Below, in pieces: positions 15,070 to 23,127 of a stretch of DNA of 64,000 bases; the first letter of the stretch is position 1; each line of letters opens with the position of its first letter. A program made the translations under genes and the position numbers. This stretch comes from Metapseudomonas boanensis. Lineage in GTDB: Bacteria > Pseudomonadota > Gammaproteobacteria > Pseudomonadales > Pseudomonadaceae. The notes under the pieces were generated by a model, which saw only the letters and a program-made list of their open reading frames with translations, was not told the DNA's origin and did no database searches. Where the stretch lies: the NCBI RefSeq assembly GCF_018704125.1, contig NZ_JAGTIS010000009.1, positions 62,001 through 126,000 on the forward strand, given 5' to 3'.

Positions 15070-15116
15070 ATCAACGGGGGCGCAGCGCCGCCCCTGGCTC
15101 AGGGAAGGAGAATCGG

Positions 15117-15434
15117 ATGAGAGCTGTGTTCGCTCTGGCGGCACTGGCCCTGATAGGCGGTTGTGGCAGCCAGCCGCCGTCGGATGACAATTGGACCCAC
15201 TGGGTCTGCGACAGCCAGGTCGAGCTACTCTGGCGTTTCGCCGACAGCGACAAGGAGCGCGTCGACCTGCGTCTGGGGGGCAGCGATGTCGTCCATCGCC
15301 TGAAGCTGGAGCGCTCCGGCTCCGGCAGCTTGTTCACTGACGGTAACCTGGCCCTTCACACCAAGGGTGATGAGGGGCTGGTCTACTGGGCCGCTACGGA
15401 TGATCTGATCGGGCGAGGCTGCAAAGCCCCCTGA
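15117..15434 (+). CDS. Small lipoprotein of the MliC/PliC (C-type lysozyme inhibitor) type
   Basis: A 105-residue exported protein. MRAVFALAALALIGGC gives a lipobox with C16 as the lipidated residue. The mature part begins with a WVCDSQ motif and contains SGSGSLFTDGNLALHTKGDE, which resembles the conserved loops of MliC-family inhibitors of C-type lysozyme. A final Cys pairs with the early one in this family (here C in GRGCKAP). GGAAGGAGA is the ribosome binding site. Its place between pgk and fba is conserved in Pseudomonas but has no evident metabolic link. Inhibitory activity is inferred. Confidence 0.7.
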   Translation: MRAVFALAALALIGGCGSQPPSDDNWTHWVCDSQVELLWRFADSDKERVDLRLGGSDVVHRLKLERSGSGSLFTDGNLALHTKGDEGLVYWAATDDLIGRGCKAP

Positions 15435-15489
15435 CGTTGTTTCTGCCGGGGCAGGATGCACGACCGCTCCTCCCGGAAACTTGAACCCG

Positions 15490-15511
15490 GCCTGCCCGTG
15501 CGGCAGGCTTT
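15490..15511 (+). terminator. Hairpin between the lipoprotein gene and fba
   Basis: GCCTGCC, five bases, GGCAGGC, followed by TTT. The short T-run makes it a weak terminator or attenuator. fba starts 40 bp further on. Confidence 0.45.
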
Positions 15512-15550
15512 GCACTTTGACAGCCCACCCACTCGGGAGACTGAAACACC

Positions 15551-16615
15551 ATGGCACTCATCAGCATGCGCCAGTTGCTGGACCACGCCGCCGAATTCGG
15601 CTACGGCGTACCGGCTTTCAACGTCAACAACCTGGAACAGATGCGCGCCATCATGGAAGCGGCCGACAAGACCGATTCCCCGGTGATCGTGCAGGCCTCC
15701 GCCGGTGCCCGCAAATACGCTGGCGCCCCCTTCCTGCGCCACCTGATCCTGGCTGCCATCGAAGAATTCCCGCACATCCCGGTGTGCATGCACCAGGACC
15801 ACGGCACCAGCCCAGACGTCTGCCAGCGCTCCATCCAGCTGGGCTTCTCCTCCGTGATGATGGACGGCTCCCTGCGTGAAGACGGCAAGACCCCGTCCGA
15901 CTACGAATACAACGTGCGCGTGACCCAGCAGACCGTTGCCTTCGCCCACGCCTGCGGCGTGTCCGTGGAAGGTGAACTCGGCTGCCTGGGTTCCCTGGAA
16001 ACCGGCCAGGCCGGTGAAGAAGACGGCGTTGGCGCCGAAGGCATCCTGGACCACAGCCAGATGCTGACCGATCCGGAAGAGGCCGCCGACTTCGTCAAGA
16101 AGACCCAGGTGGACGCCCTGGCCATCGCCATCGGCACCAGCCACGGCGCCTACAAGTTCACCAAGCCGCCGACCGGTGACATCCTCGCCATCGACCGCAT
16201 CAAGGAAATCCACAAGCGCATCCCCAACACCCACCTGGTGATGCACGGTTCTTCCTCGGTTCCGCAGGACTGGCTGGCGATCATCAACGAATTCGGCGGC
16301 GACATTAAGGAAACCTACGGTGTCCCGGTCGAAGAAATCGTCGAAGGCATCAAGCACGGCGTGCGCAAGGTGAACATCGACACCGACCTGCGTCTGGCTT
16401 CCACCGGTGCCATCCGTCGCTTCCTGGCCCAGAACCCGGCCGAGTTCGATCCGCGCAAATACTTCGCCAAGACCGTCGAAGCCATGCGCGACATCTGCAT
16501 CGCCCGTTACGAAGCCTTCGGCACCGCCGGCAACGCCTCCAGGATCAAACCGATCTCCCTGGACGGCATGTTCGCGCGCTACGCCAAGGGTGAGCTGGTC
16601 GCCAAGGTCAACTAA
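15551..16615 (+). CDS. fba: Fructose-1,6-bisphosphate aldolase, class II
   Basis: Zinc-dependent aldolase of 354 residues that splits or forms fructose 1,6-bisphosphate. The class II active-site motif is [12 protein letters not shown] (H81, D83, H84), with later motifs [18 protein letters not shown] and [10 protein letters not shown]. The last gene of the tktA-epd-pgk-fba group; in Pseudomonas it acts mainly in gluconeogenesis because the Embden-Meyerhof route is incomplete. CGGGAG lies upstream of the ATG. A strong terminator follows at 16636. Confidence 0.96.
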   Translation: MALISMRQLLDHAAEFGYGVPAFNVNNLEQMRAIMEAADKTDSPVIVQASAGARKYAGAPFLRHLILAAIEEFPHIPVCMHQDHGTSPDVCQRSIQLGFSSVMMDGSLREDGKTPSDYEYNVRVTQQTVAFAHACGVSVEGELGCLGSLETGQAGEEDGVGAEGILDHSQMLTDPEEAADFVKKTQVDALAIAIGTSHGAYKFTKPPTGDILAIDRIKEIHKRIPNTHLVMHGSSSVPQDWLAIINEFGGDIKETYGVPVEEIVEGIKHGVRKVNIDTDLRLASTGAIRRFLAQNPAEFDPRKYFAKTVEAMRDICIARYEAFGTAGNASRIKPISLDGMFARYAKGELVAKVN

Positions 16616-16635
16616 GGCGTCGAGCTGTTCCCTGG

Positions 16636-16660
16636 GAGCCCCGCATTGCGGGGCTCTTTT
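16636..16660 (+). terminator. Rho-independent terminator after fba
   Basis: GAGCCCCGC, ATT loop, GCGGGGCTC, TTTT. It ends the tktA-to-fba group. Confidence 0.9.
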
Positions 16661-16682
16661 GTATTCGCCCTGAGGAATGCCG

Positions 16683-17138
16683 ATGCGCCTACCGTTAACG
16701 ATCGGCCTTGCCCTGTTTCTGGGTGGCTGCGCCGCTACGCCGACCTTGGCCCCCGCGCCTCCACCCGGGCCGTTGCCCGGCGATCCGCAGCAGTGCCTCA
16801 GCCGCGCGGACTGCACCACCAAGACCTCGCGCACGTTGATGTTCGTCTTCGACTACGCCGAGGCGGGAGGTGCGCTGGTGCAGCGTAAGGGAAGTTGGTT
16901 GTTCACCCCGTCGGCGGCCAAGCCCACGGGCTGGCCCAGCCTGAAAATTCGTCTCGCGGATCCACCGACAGGGCGCTTCGAGTTCGCCAGCCAGTGTCCG
17001 GAGGGGGATTGCCGGATCGGTGAAGGTGACCTGCTGCGCGTCTATCGCAGCTATCTGGGCGAGCAGCCTTGCTCGTTGCTGGATTCCAAGGCTTTGGCTC
17101 GGTGCCTGGAGTCGACTTCCCGATCCCCCTCTCCCTGA
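16683..17138 (+). CDS. Hypothetical lipoprotein
   Basis: A 151-residue protein with signal peptide MRLPLTIGLALFLGGC (lipobox LGGC, C16), then a proline-rich linker and a cysteine-containing domain (CLSRADC, CPEGDC, CSLLDSKALARC). I do not recognise the family. The start at 16683 was preferred over 16677 because GAGG at 16672-16675 is seven bases from the former and one base from the latter. The last codons overlap the start of a C/T-rich inverted repeat, so the C-terminus (RSPSP) may derive from a repeat insertion. It is preceded by the fba terminator, so it needs its own promoter. Confidence 0.75.
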   Translation: MRLPLTIGLALFLGGCAATPTLAPAPPPGPLPGDPQQCLSRADCTTKTSRTLMFVFDYAEAGGALVQRKGSWLFTPSAAKPTGWPSLKIRLADPPTGRFEFASQCPEGDCRIGEGDLLRVYRSYLGEQPCSLLDSKALARCLESTSRSPSP

Positions 17139-17154
17139 AGAAAGAGGGGAGAGG
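17128..17154. repeat. CCTCTCCC...GGGAGAGG inverted repeat
   Basis: Eight-base arms around an 11-base loop at the convergent ends of the lipoprotein and alginate lyase genes. The arms resemble the C/T-rich core of the composite repeats at 28904 and 51150. It could serve as a two-way terminator. Confidence 0.45.
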
Positions 17155-17158
17155 CCCG

Positions 17159-17830
17159 TCATAACCCCCGATGCTCAATCCTCAGGTCATAGAAGGTCGC
17201 CGCACCGGCCTCGGTTTCGTATCCCGTGTTGTCCTGCACATAGGTACCCGCCTTGAAGTACAGCGACTTGGGCGCCCAGTCCGGCGACAGCTGCTGGCTC
17301 CAGAGATTGCCGTTGACCAGCACGCTGAGCTGGCCATTGGGTGAGAGGTTGATTACGTAGCTGAAGCGCTGGTTGAGGGGAACGCCGCTGAGCAGTGGGA
17401 TCACCGTGCTGGTCTCGTCATCCGGCGAGTTGCGCACTTTGGCGACGATGTTGGCGGTGCTGGTCCTGGTCTTGAACTGGTACTCGAGCTTGAGCAGCGG
17501 GCTGGTGCTGCCGAAGGCGTGGATCTGACCGATGACGATCTTCCCGGTCGAGGGCACTTGGCTCACGCGCAGGTTGGCGCTGAGGTAATTGTCGGCGTTG
17601 GAATATGTCCAGTTGCGCAGTTTGCCGTCGGCGTAGGTTTCGCGCAGCTCAGTACGGGGATAAGTCGCGTTGCTGGTGGTCGTGCCGTTCACCGGCGTCC
17701 AGAAGAACAGGCTGTCGGGCGTGGATTGAAAGTGCTGGTCCTGATAGCCACCCACCAGCAGCGGCGTCTCGATCGTGACGGCGGGCACGCCAACGGGGAG
17801 GGTCAGGTTCCAGGTGGCAAGGTCGATCAT
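17159..17830 (-). CDS. Polysaccharide lyase family 7 alginate lyase
   Basis: Beta-elimination enzyme that cleaves alginate or related uronate polymers. The 223-residue chain is essentially one PL7 beta-jelly-roll domain with all three signature segments: RTELRE (59-64), QIH (102-104) and YFKAGTYVQ (191-199). The start at 17830 (MIDLATWNLTLPVG) matches the common N-terminus of the family; the longer frame from 17917 lacks a signal peptide too. With no export signal, either secretion is by another route or the enzyme acts inside. A GTTCT-TTCG-AGAAC hairpin lies directly before the start codon. The gene stands alone and converges on the lipoprotein gene. Confidence 0.88.
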   Translation of the reverse strand: MIDLATWNLTLPVGVPAVTIETPLLVGGYQDQHFQSTPDSLFFWTPVNGTTTSNATYPRTELRETYADGKLRNWTYSNADNYLSANLRVSQVPSTGKIVIGQIHAFGSTSPLLKLEYQFKTRTSTANIVAKVRNSPDDETSTVIPLLSGVPLNQRFSYVINLSPNGQLSVLVNGNLWSQQLSPDWAPKSLYFKAGTYVQDNTGYETEAGAATFYDLRIEHRGL

Positions 17831-18366
17831 GACTGTGTTCTCGAAAGAACCTTCAGTCGGGCGCTGCGTATCCACGACGCTGCTTTCGCTCTGACGGCAA
17901 TCCGGCCAACTGCGCACGAACTAAAAGTGGAGGTTGCTGGTGTGGCAGTTGTCTGCCCTGTCGTCCGAAGGCGTGAATGGCCGCCTCGCGAGGGCTTTAT
18001 AGGGCCTGCCCGGTGGTTTGTCAGCCACTGATAGCCATTATGTTGGCGTCAATAAATTGGTGTTTTTCTCATTTGCCAGCATTTCGCTATTGGTCCGTGG
18101 CCGGACTCCGATGGGTGACAGGAATCGGAGCGCTTGATGGGCAAGGAGTTTCTTCCCGCGGGGGCGTCATTTTTTTGGAGGCCTGCCGGCATCGGCTCTT
18201 GAGGTAAGTGCGAAATATCCGACGAGCGGCAGCGTGATTTGTGAGTGATCCGCAGATGGGCATTCCAGAGACCTCGCACCCCAGGCATATCTCCGACGGC
18301 ACGGTCCTCGTGGTAGGTCGACGTCGGGTAGACTGTCGCGCCTTTCCCGTTACCGATACCTGTTGC
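17831..18366. other. Intergenic region between alginate lyase and YgjP-like gene
   Basis: 536 bp with no supported gene. It holds the hairpin at 17837-17850 before the lyase start and an A+T-rich patch near 18030-18100 that probably contains promoter elements. Short open frames on both strands have no family features. Confidence 0.5.
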
Positions 18367-18861
18367 ATGACGCCGCTCAAATACCTCCGGGGCTATCCCG
18401 CCCACCTGCAGGAACAGATTGCCCTGATGATCGAAGCGGGACGCCTGGGCGATTACCTCGAGCGGCGCTACCCCGGTCGGCATGAAGTGCAGAGCGACAA
18501 GGCGCTGTACAGCTACGCCATGACCCTGAAGCAGGAGCACCTGCGCAACGCCCCCGCGCCGGACAAGGTGCTCTACGACAACAAGCTGGACGTGGTGCAC
18601 AAGGCCCTCGGCCTGAACACGGCGATCTCGCGGGTGCAGGGTGGCAAGCTCAAGGCGAAGAAGGAAATCCGCGTGGCCTCGTTATTCAAGGAAGCGGCGC
18701 CGGAGTTCCTGCAGATGATCCTGGTGCATGAACTGGCCCACCTGAAGGAGCGCGACCATAGCAAGGCCTTCTACCAGCTGTGTGAGTACATGCTGCCGGG
18801 CTATCACCAACTGGAGTTCGACCTGAGGGTCTACCTGACCTGGCGCGAGCTGCCGCGCTGA
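18367..18861 (+). CDS. YgjP-like zinc metallopeptidase-fold protein
   Basis: A 164-residue protein with HELAHLKERDH (H121, E122, H125, H131), the zinc site of the YgjP/DUF45 (WLM-related) family. Residues before it include the family segment SLFKEAAPEFLQMILVHE. Some members, such as E. coli YgjP, have been assigned phosphatase-like activity on UTP, so peptidase activity should not be assumed. The start at 18367 gives MTPLKYLRGY; the frame is open upstream to 18241 but that extension has no family similarity I can see. The protein has no signal peptide and is likely cytoplasmic. Confidence 0.82.
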   Translation: MTPLKYLRGYPAHLQEQIALMIEAGRLGDYLERRYPGRHEVQSDKALYSYAMTLKQEHLRNAPAPDKVLYDNKLDVVHKALGLNTAISRVQGGKLKAKKEIRVASLFKEAAPEFLQMILVHELAHLKERDHSKAFYQLCEYMLPGYHQLEFDLRVYLTWRELPR

Positions 18862-18922
18862 TAGGTCTCGGCGCTGCCTGCTAGGCTGAACAGAGTTCAG
18901 TAGCGGCCTGAGGTCCCTGGAC

Positions 18923-19678
18923 ATGTACCTTGGCAGACGCGCGCTCGGTTTATCTTTCTGCCTGCTGTGCCTGATCCCCCTCGCCAGTGCGCGTGAGTGG
19001 ATTGCCGTGGGCACGGACTTCCCTGGGATCTTCCAGATGACCCCCGCCGGCGAGCCGCGTGGGTTGGGTGTCGATGTCCTGCGCGAAGTCGCTCGTGAGC
19101 TGGGAGATCAGGTGCGTTTCGAACTCTACCCTTGGGCGCGGGCGCAGAAGCGGGTGGAGGATGGGCTGGCCGACGTATTGATCGGCCCCTATCGGACGGC
19201 CGCCCGCGAACGACGCTTCCTGTTCAGCGAACCGGGCTTCTATCGCGATCGCATCGTCTTCTATGCCCGCGCCGGCACCACCAATGCCTGGGACGGTAGC
19301 CTGGGTAGCGTCCGGGGCCAGCGTATCGCGATCATTCATGGCTGGGTCTATGGCGAGCACTTCGAGGCCATGCGTGGTGGGCTCGATCTGCAAATGGCGG
19401 CTTCGGTGGAGAATGCCTTGAAGATCCTGATGGCCGAACGGGCCGACCTGGTGGCCAGTAACGAGCGCGATACCCGCCCCCGCATCACCGCCCTCGGCCT
19501 GGATCGCGAGGTCATCCGACTGGAGCCGGCCATCGACACCCAGATCGGCTATTTCGCCCTGCCCCGAGACTCGGGCCACAGCGCCCTGCGCGAGGCGATC
19601 GGGGGTGTACTGCGCAAGATGCGCGAAGATGGCCGCTTGGCGACGATGGCCGAACCCTACGCCATTCCCTTGCCTTGA
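18923..19678 (+). CDS. Periplasmic solute-binding protein, family 3 (orphan)
   Basis: 251 residues with a signal peptide (about 1-23, ending ASA). The mature chain has the family 3 SBP pattern: VGTDFPGIFQ, GLGVDVLREVARELG, the WARAQKRVEDGLADVLIGPYRTAAR segment and FSEPGFYRDRIVFYAR. The usual substrates are polar amino acids. There are no permease or ATPase genes beside it, so it may feed a distant transporter or act as a sensor partner. It starts 61 bp after the YgjP-like gene and precedes an HDOD gene. Confidence 0.85.
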   Translation: MYLGRRALGLSFCLLCLIPLASAREWIAVGTDFPGIFQMTPAGEPRGLGVDVLREVARELGDQVRFELYPWARAQKRVEDGLADVLIGPYRTAARERRFLFSEPGFYRDRIVFYARAGTTNAWDGSLGSVRGQRIAIIHGWVYGEHFEAMRGGLDLQMAASVENALKILMAERADLVASNERDTRPRITALGLDREVIRLEPAIDTQIGYFALPRDSGHSALREAIGGVLRKMREDGRLATMAEPYAIPLP

Positions 19679-19765
19679 GGCGGGCAGTTCAATCCGGGAA
19701 AAATGGCCATGGGCTAGCAGGGCTCGTCCGGCTACACTTGCCCGCAGCCAAGGGGGAGGGTTGGG

Positions 19766-20623
19766 GTGAGCGCAGCAGAGTCGGATTATTCGGTCTATCG
19801 CCGGGTCGTCACCCAGTTCATGAATGGCGAGGAGCAGTTGCCCAGCCTGCCGACCATCACCCTGGATATTCGTCGGGCTCTGGTCAACCCGAACACCAGC
19901 GTCCTGGGTCTGACTCGGGTCATCAGCAAGGACCCGGCCCTGAGCGCCTTGTTGATGAAACACGCCTCCAGCATTGCGTTTCGCACCACCCAGGCGCCGA
20001 AGACCCTGGAGCAGGTGATCCGCCTGCTGGGCATGCTGGAAGTTGACCGGGTAACCCTGGTGCACAGCCTGAAGAGCCTCTTCACGCTGCATGGCGTGGC
20101 GCACAGGAACCTGTTCATCAGTGTCTGGGGTCGCATGACCCAGCAGGCGAGCATCAGCGCGGTGCTGGCGCGTCCGCTGGGATTCCCCTCCGCCGATCAC
20201 GCACTGCTCGCCAGCCTGCTCAGCGATGTGGGAGAGCTGGCGATACTCTCGGCCTTCAAGGACGCCAGCCAGGTGCCGTCGCCTGAGGTCTACGCCCGTC
20301 TCTGCCGAGAGTACGGCAAGTCACTGGGCATCATCGTGTTGAAGAAGTGGGCGGTCGACGAATGCTACATCGACGTCGTGCGCAATGCTGGCGACTGGAC
20401 CTTCACCGAGGGGCGTGGCGTTTGCCTGATCGACCTGGTCAACCTTGGCCGCTACCACGCGTTGCGCGATGAAGACGTGCATGGCCGGCTCCCGCTCCTG
20501 GGCGAACTGGCGGCCCACCGGAAGCTGGTGCCGCCGCTGGACGCGCAGGATGCCACGGGTGCCTTGGCCCTGGTCGCCAGCCAGCAGGAAGCGATCCAGC
20601 GGATGACCAGTTCGCTGCGCTGA
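19766..20623 (+). CDS. HDOD-domain signalling protein
   Basis: 285 residues. The HDOD domain covers most of the chain: PSLPTITLDIRRALVNPN, LTRVISKDPALSALLMKHA, TLEQVIRLLGMLEVDRV, then an HD-like region (DHALLASLLSDVGELAIL). In HDOD proteins the HD metal residues are often lost, and they act as output or scaffold domains in signalling. The GTG start at 19766 follows GGGAGGG by five bases. There is no attached receiver or GGDEF/EAL domain. Target unknown. Confidence 0.85.
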   Translation: MSAAESDYSVYRRVVTQFMNGEEQLPSLPTITLDIRRALVNPNTSVLGLTRVISKDPALSALLMKHASSIAFRTTQAPKTLEQVIRLLGMLEVDRVTLVHSLKSLFTLHGVAHRNLFISVWGRMTQQASISAVLARPLGFPSADHALLASLLSDVGELAILSAFKDASQVPSPEVYARLCREYGKSLGIIVLKKWAVDECYIDVVRNAGDWTFTEGRGVCLIDLVNLGRYHALRDEDVHGRLPLLGELAAHRKLVPPLDAQDATGALALVASQQEAIQRMTSSLR

Positions 20624-20646
20624 ACCCGGTTGGGCTGGCACGCCTC

Positions 20647-20880
20647 TCAGAGCCGCCAGAATGGCTTCAGCGCTTCATCCAGCGCCTGTTCGCGAGTCAG
20701 ACCGACATCACGCAGGGCCCGGGCGTCGAGGTCGAGCAGGGCCTTGCGGGTGTGCAGTCTCAGCCAGAAGCGCGTCCAGCGGCTGCCCCCAATGCTCGTC
20801 GTTGTGCAAATCGGCTGCTGCTGTGCTTCTTCCAGCTCATGTGTGTGCAGGGTCAGGCGTATATCGCTCAGGCCGTTCAT
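20647..20880 (-). CDS. DUF1127-domain small protein
   Basis: 77 residues, with the C-terminal DUF1127 motif RKALLDLDARALRDVGLTREQALDEALKPFW. The start at 20880 follows a GAGGAG site. Arg-rich DUF1127 proteins are small, sometimes RNA-associated regulators of phosphate or carbon metabolism in other bacteria; no role can be assigned here. It is divergent from a MocR-type regulator, which probably controls it, because such regulators commonly act on the divergent neighbour. Confidence 0.85.
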   Translation of the reverse strand: MNGLSDIRLTLHTHELEEAQQQPICTTTSIGGSRWTRFWLRLHTRKALLDLDARALRDVGLTREQALDEALKPFWRL

Positions 20881-20942
20881 GGTGCGCTCCTCTTGCCCTC
20901 TGGCGGTGGGGTGGGACCATGATGGCGGTGTGGTGAAATTAG

Positions 20943-21034
20943 ATACAGACTCACGCTTTCGGTATTTTTCTAATACAGATTGCATGATTAGCTGTCTGAA
21001 TCGTAAATTTACTGACCATCTGTACTGGCTGTAT
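20943..21034. promoter_or_regulatory. Repeated ATACAGA / TCTGTA motifs between DUF1127 gene and MocR regulator
   Basis: ATACAGA occurs at 20943-20949 and 20973-20979, exactly 30 bp apart (about three helical turns). The inverted forms TCTGTAC at 21019-21025 and GCTGTAT at 21029-21034 follow closer to the regulator start. Spaced repeats of this kind suit dimeric MocR/GntR proteins. Confidence 0.55.
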
Positions 21035-21064
21035 CAATCTATATGGCACGGCGAGGGCACAGTC

Positions 21065-22480
21065 ATGAAGCTCTACATCAAGCTGGCGGAAACCCTTGGC
21101 GAGCGCATCGAGCAAGGCTATTACCAACCGGGTGACCGACTGCCTTCGGTGCGCTCGCTGAGCGTGGAGCACGGCGTCAGCCTCAGCACCGTACAGCAGG
21201 CTTACCGGATGCTGGAGGACAGCGGCCTGGCCGAACCACGGCCGAAGTCGGGCTATTTCGTCCCGCAGCGTCGCCACGCCCCGGCACTGCCCGCCGTCAG
21301 CCGAGCCCCGCAGCGGCCGGTCGACGTCTCCCAGTGGAATGACGTGCTGGATCTGGTCAAGCGCAGCGCGCAGGACAATGTGGTGCAACTGGGGCGCGGC
21401 ATGCCGGACATTAGTTCACCGACCTTGCGACCCCTGCTGCGCAGCCTCGGGCAGATCAGCCGTCGACAGGACAGCAACGGCCTGTATTACGACAGCATCT
21501 ACGGCACCCAGGCCCTGCGCGAGCAGGTGTCGCGGTTGATGCTCGATTCGGGCTGTCAGATCCCCGCCAGCGATATTGTGATCACCACGGGCTGCCACGA
21601 AGCGTTGTCGGTGTCGATCCGCTCCATCTGCGAGCCGGGCGACATCGTTGCCGTGGATTCGCCGAGCTTCCACGGCGCCATGCAGGCCTTGAAAGGCTTC
21701 GGTATGAAAGCCCTGGAGCTGCCGACCGACCCGGTCAATGGCATCAGCCTGGAGGCGTTGGAACTGGCCTTGGAACAGTGGCCGATCAAGCTGATCCAGC
21801 TCACGCCTAGCTGCAACAACCCGCTCGGCTACATCATGCCGGAGGACCGCAAAAAGGCGTTGGTGACCCTGGCGCAGCGCTATGACGTGGCGATCCTGGA
21901 AGACGACGTCTACGGTGACCTGGCCTACCGCTACCCGCGCCCGCGCACGATCAAGTCCTTCGACGAGGATGGCCGCGTGCTGCTCTGCAGCTCCTTCTCC
22001 AAGACCGTGGCGCCGGGGATCCGCGTGGGCTGGGTCGCGCCGGGCCGCTACCTCGACCGGGTGCTGCACATGAAGTACATCTCCACCGGCGCCACCGCCA
22101 CTCAGCCGCAGATGGCGCTGGCCGAATTCATCGGCAAGGGTCATTACGAACCTCACCTGCGGCGAATGCGCAGCCAGTACCAGCACAGCCGCGACCAGAT
22201 GATCGACTGGGTGATGCGCTACTTCCCCGAAGGCACCCGCGCCAGCCGTCCCCAGGGCAGTTTCATGCTATGGGTGGAGCTGAGTGAGGACTTCGACACT
22301 CTGCGTCTGAACCGCGCCCTGCTGCCCAAAGGTGTGCAGATCGCCGCTGGCAGCATCTTCTCCGCCTCCGGCAAGTACCGGAACTGCTTGCGCATGAACT
22401 ATGCGGCCAAGCCCACGCCGGCGCTTGAGGCCGCGGTGCGGGCGGTGGGGGAGACGGTGAAGGAGTTGATGGGGGAGTAA
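21065..22480 (+). CDS. MocR-type transcriptional regulator (GntR HTH plus aminotransferase-like domain)
   Basis: 471 residues. The GntR winged helix occupies about 1-75 (YYQPGDRLPSVRSLSVEHG, then STVQQAYRMLEDSGLAEPRP). The rest is a fold type I aminotransferase-like domain with the PLP-binding lysine K313 in SSFSKTVAPGIRVGW and the NPLGYIMPEDR segment. Such proteins use PLP adducts as effectors and seldom catalyse transamination. The start at 21065 was chosen because the upstream open frame runs through the operator region. The likely target is the divergent DUF1127 gene and itself. Confidence 0.9.
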   Translation: MKLYIKLAETLGERIEQGYYQPGDRLPSVRSLSVEHGVSLSTVQQAYRMLEDSGLAEPRPKSGYFVPQRRHAPALPAVSRAPQRPVDVSQWNDVLDLVKRSAQDNVVQLGRGMPDISSPTLRPLLRSLGQISRRQDSNGLYYDSIYGTQALREQVSRLMLDSGCQIPASDIVITTGCHEALSVSIRSICEPGDIVAVDSPSFHGAMQALKGFGMKALELPTDPVNGISLEALELALEQWPIKLIQLTPSCNNPLGYIMPEDRKKALVTLAQRYDVAILEDDVYGDLAYRYPRPRTIKSFDEDGRVLLCSSFSKTVAPGIRVGWVAPGRYLDRVLHMKYISTGATATQPQMALAEFIGKGHYEPHLRRMRSQYQHSRDQMIDWVMRYFPEGTRASRPQGSFMLWVELSEDFDTLRLNRALLPKGVQIAAGSIFSASGKYRNCLRMNYAAKPTPALEAAVRAVGETVKELMGE

Positions 22481-22529
22481 CGGCTATGCGGGGGTGTCGA
22501 CTTTTGTGGGGGCGTAGCGTTGCCCCAAC

Positions 22530-22979
22530 TCAAAGCCAGTGAGCATCCCAGAAGGGGTAGTCGCCTATCTGTTCCACCAGTCCGGCCCGCAGGGGATTAG
22601 CCACGATATAGCGGGCGACCTTGCGGATGTCTTCCTCCCTACGCAGGGCGTGATCGTGAAATCCCTTCTGCCAGATCGGTTGGGAACCCGGCAGAAAATG
22701 GCCCAACTGCCGGGAAGAGCGCCCCTTGAGCACCTTGACCGCAGTGGATATGGCAACCGGCCCGTTGAGTTGCAGCAGCCAGTGCAGGTGCTCAGGCATC
22801 AGTACCCAAGCGATGGAATGGAGCAGGTTCTGTTCTTGCAGGCGTCGCATTTCGGCGATGACCAGGCGGGCCATAGCGAAGTTCCTGAACAACGGCGCTC
22901 GCCCTTTAGTGGTAGTGGTGATGTGGTAGATCTGGCCGGCTCGAGATGCACGGCCCTTCAGACGATCGTCGCTCGGCAT
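22530..22979 (-). mobile_element. REP-associated tyrosine transposase (RAYT)
   Basis: A 149-residue HUH-type single-strand transposase related to IS200/IS605 TnpA, thought to mobilise REP sequences. The metal-binding HxH is H64/H66 in MPEHLHWLL and the likely catalytic tyrosine is Y124 in VARYIVANPLRAGLV; IYHITTTTKGRAPLF near the N-terminus is also typical. The start at 22979 (MPSDDRLKG) was chosen over 22985 (two codons longer), because GAGG is nine bases from the former and about three from the latter. RAYTs are usually single-copy, vertically kept genes. Several REP-like pairs lie elsewhere in the window, but I see no clear pair flanking this gene. Confidence 0.88.
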
Positions 22980-23127
22980 TTCCATTGCCCTCAGGGTGCA
23001 GAAGGCAATGACTCTATGGGGTGGGGAGTGACGGCTGGGCTGGAGCTGGCTGGGAAACGGATGATCCAGGAATGGGAAGCTGCCGAAGGCCGACAAGAAC
23101 AGCAGGGCAAGGCCCTGCCAAGCGCTT

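Noticed and set aside
18087-18380. 97-codon minus-strand frame before the YgjP-like gene
   Set aside because: No motif, no ribosome binding site, and overlap with the start of a supported gene.
20630-21064. Upstream extension of the MocR frame
   Set aside because: It runs antisense through the DUF1127 gene and through the repeated operator boxes; the GntR domain begins at 21065.
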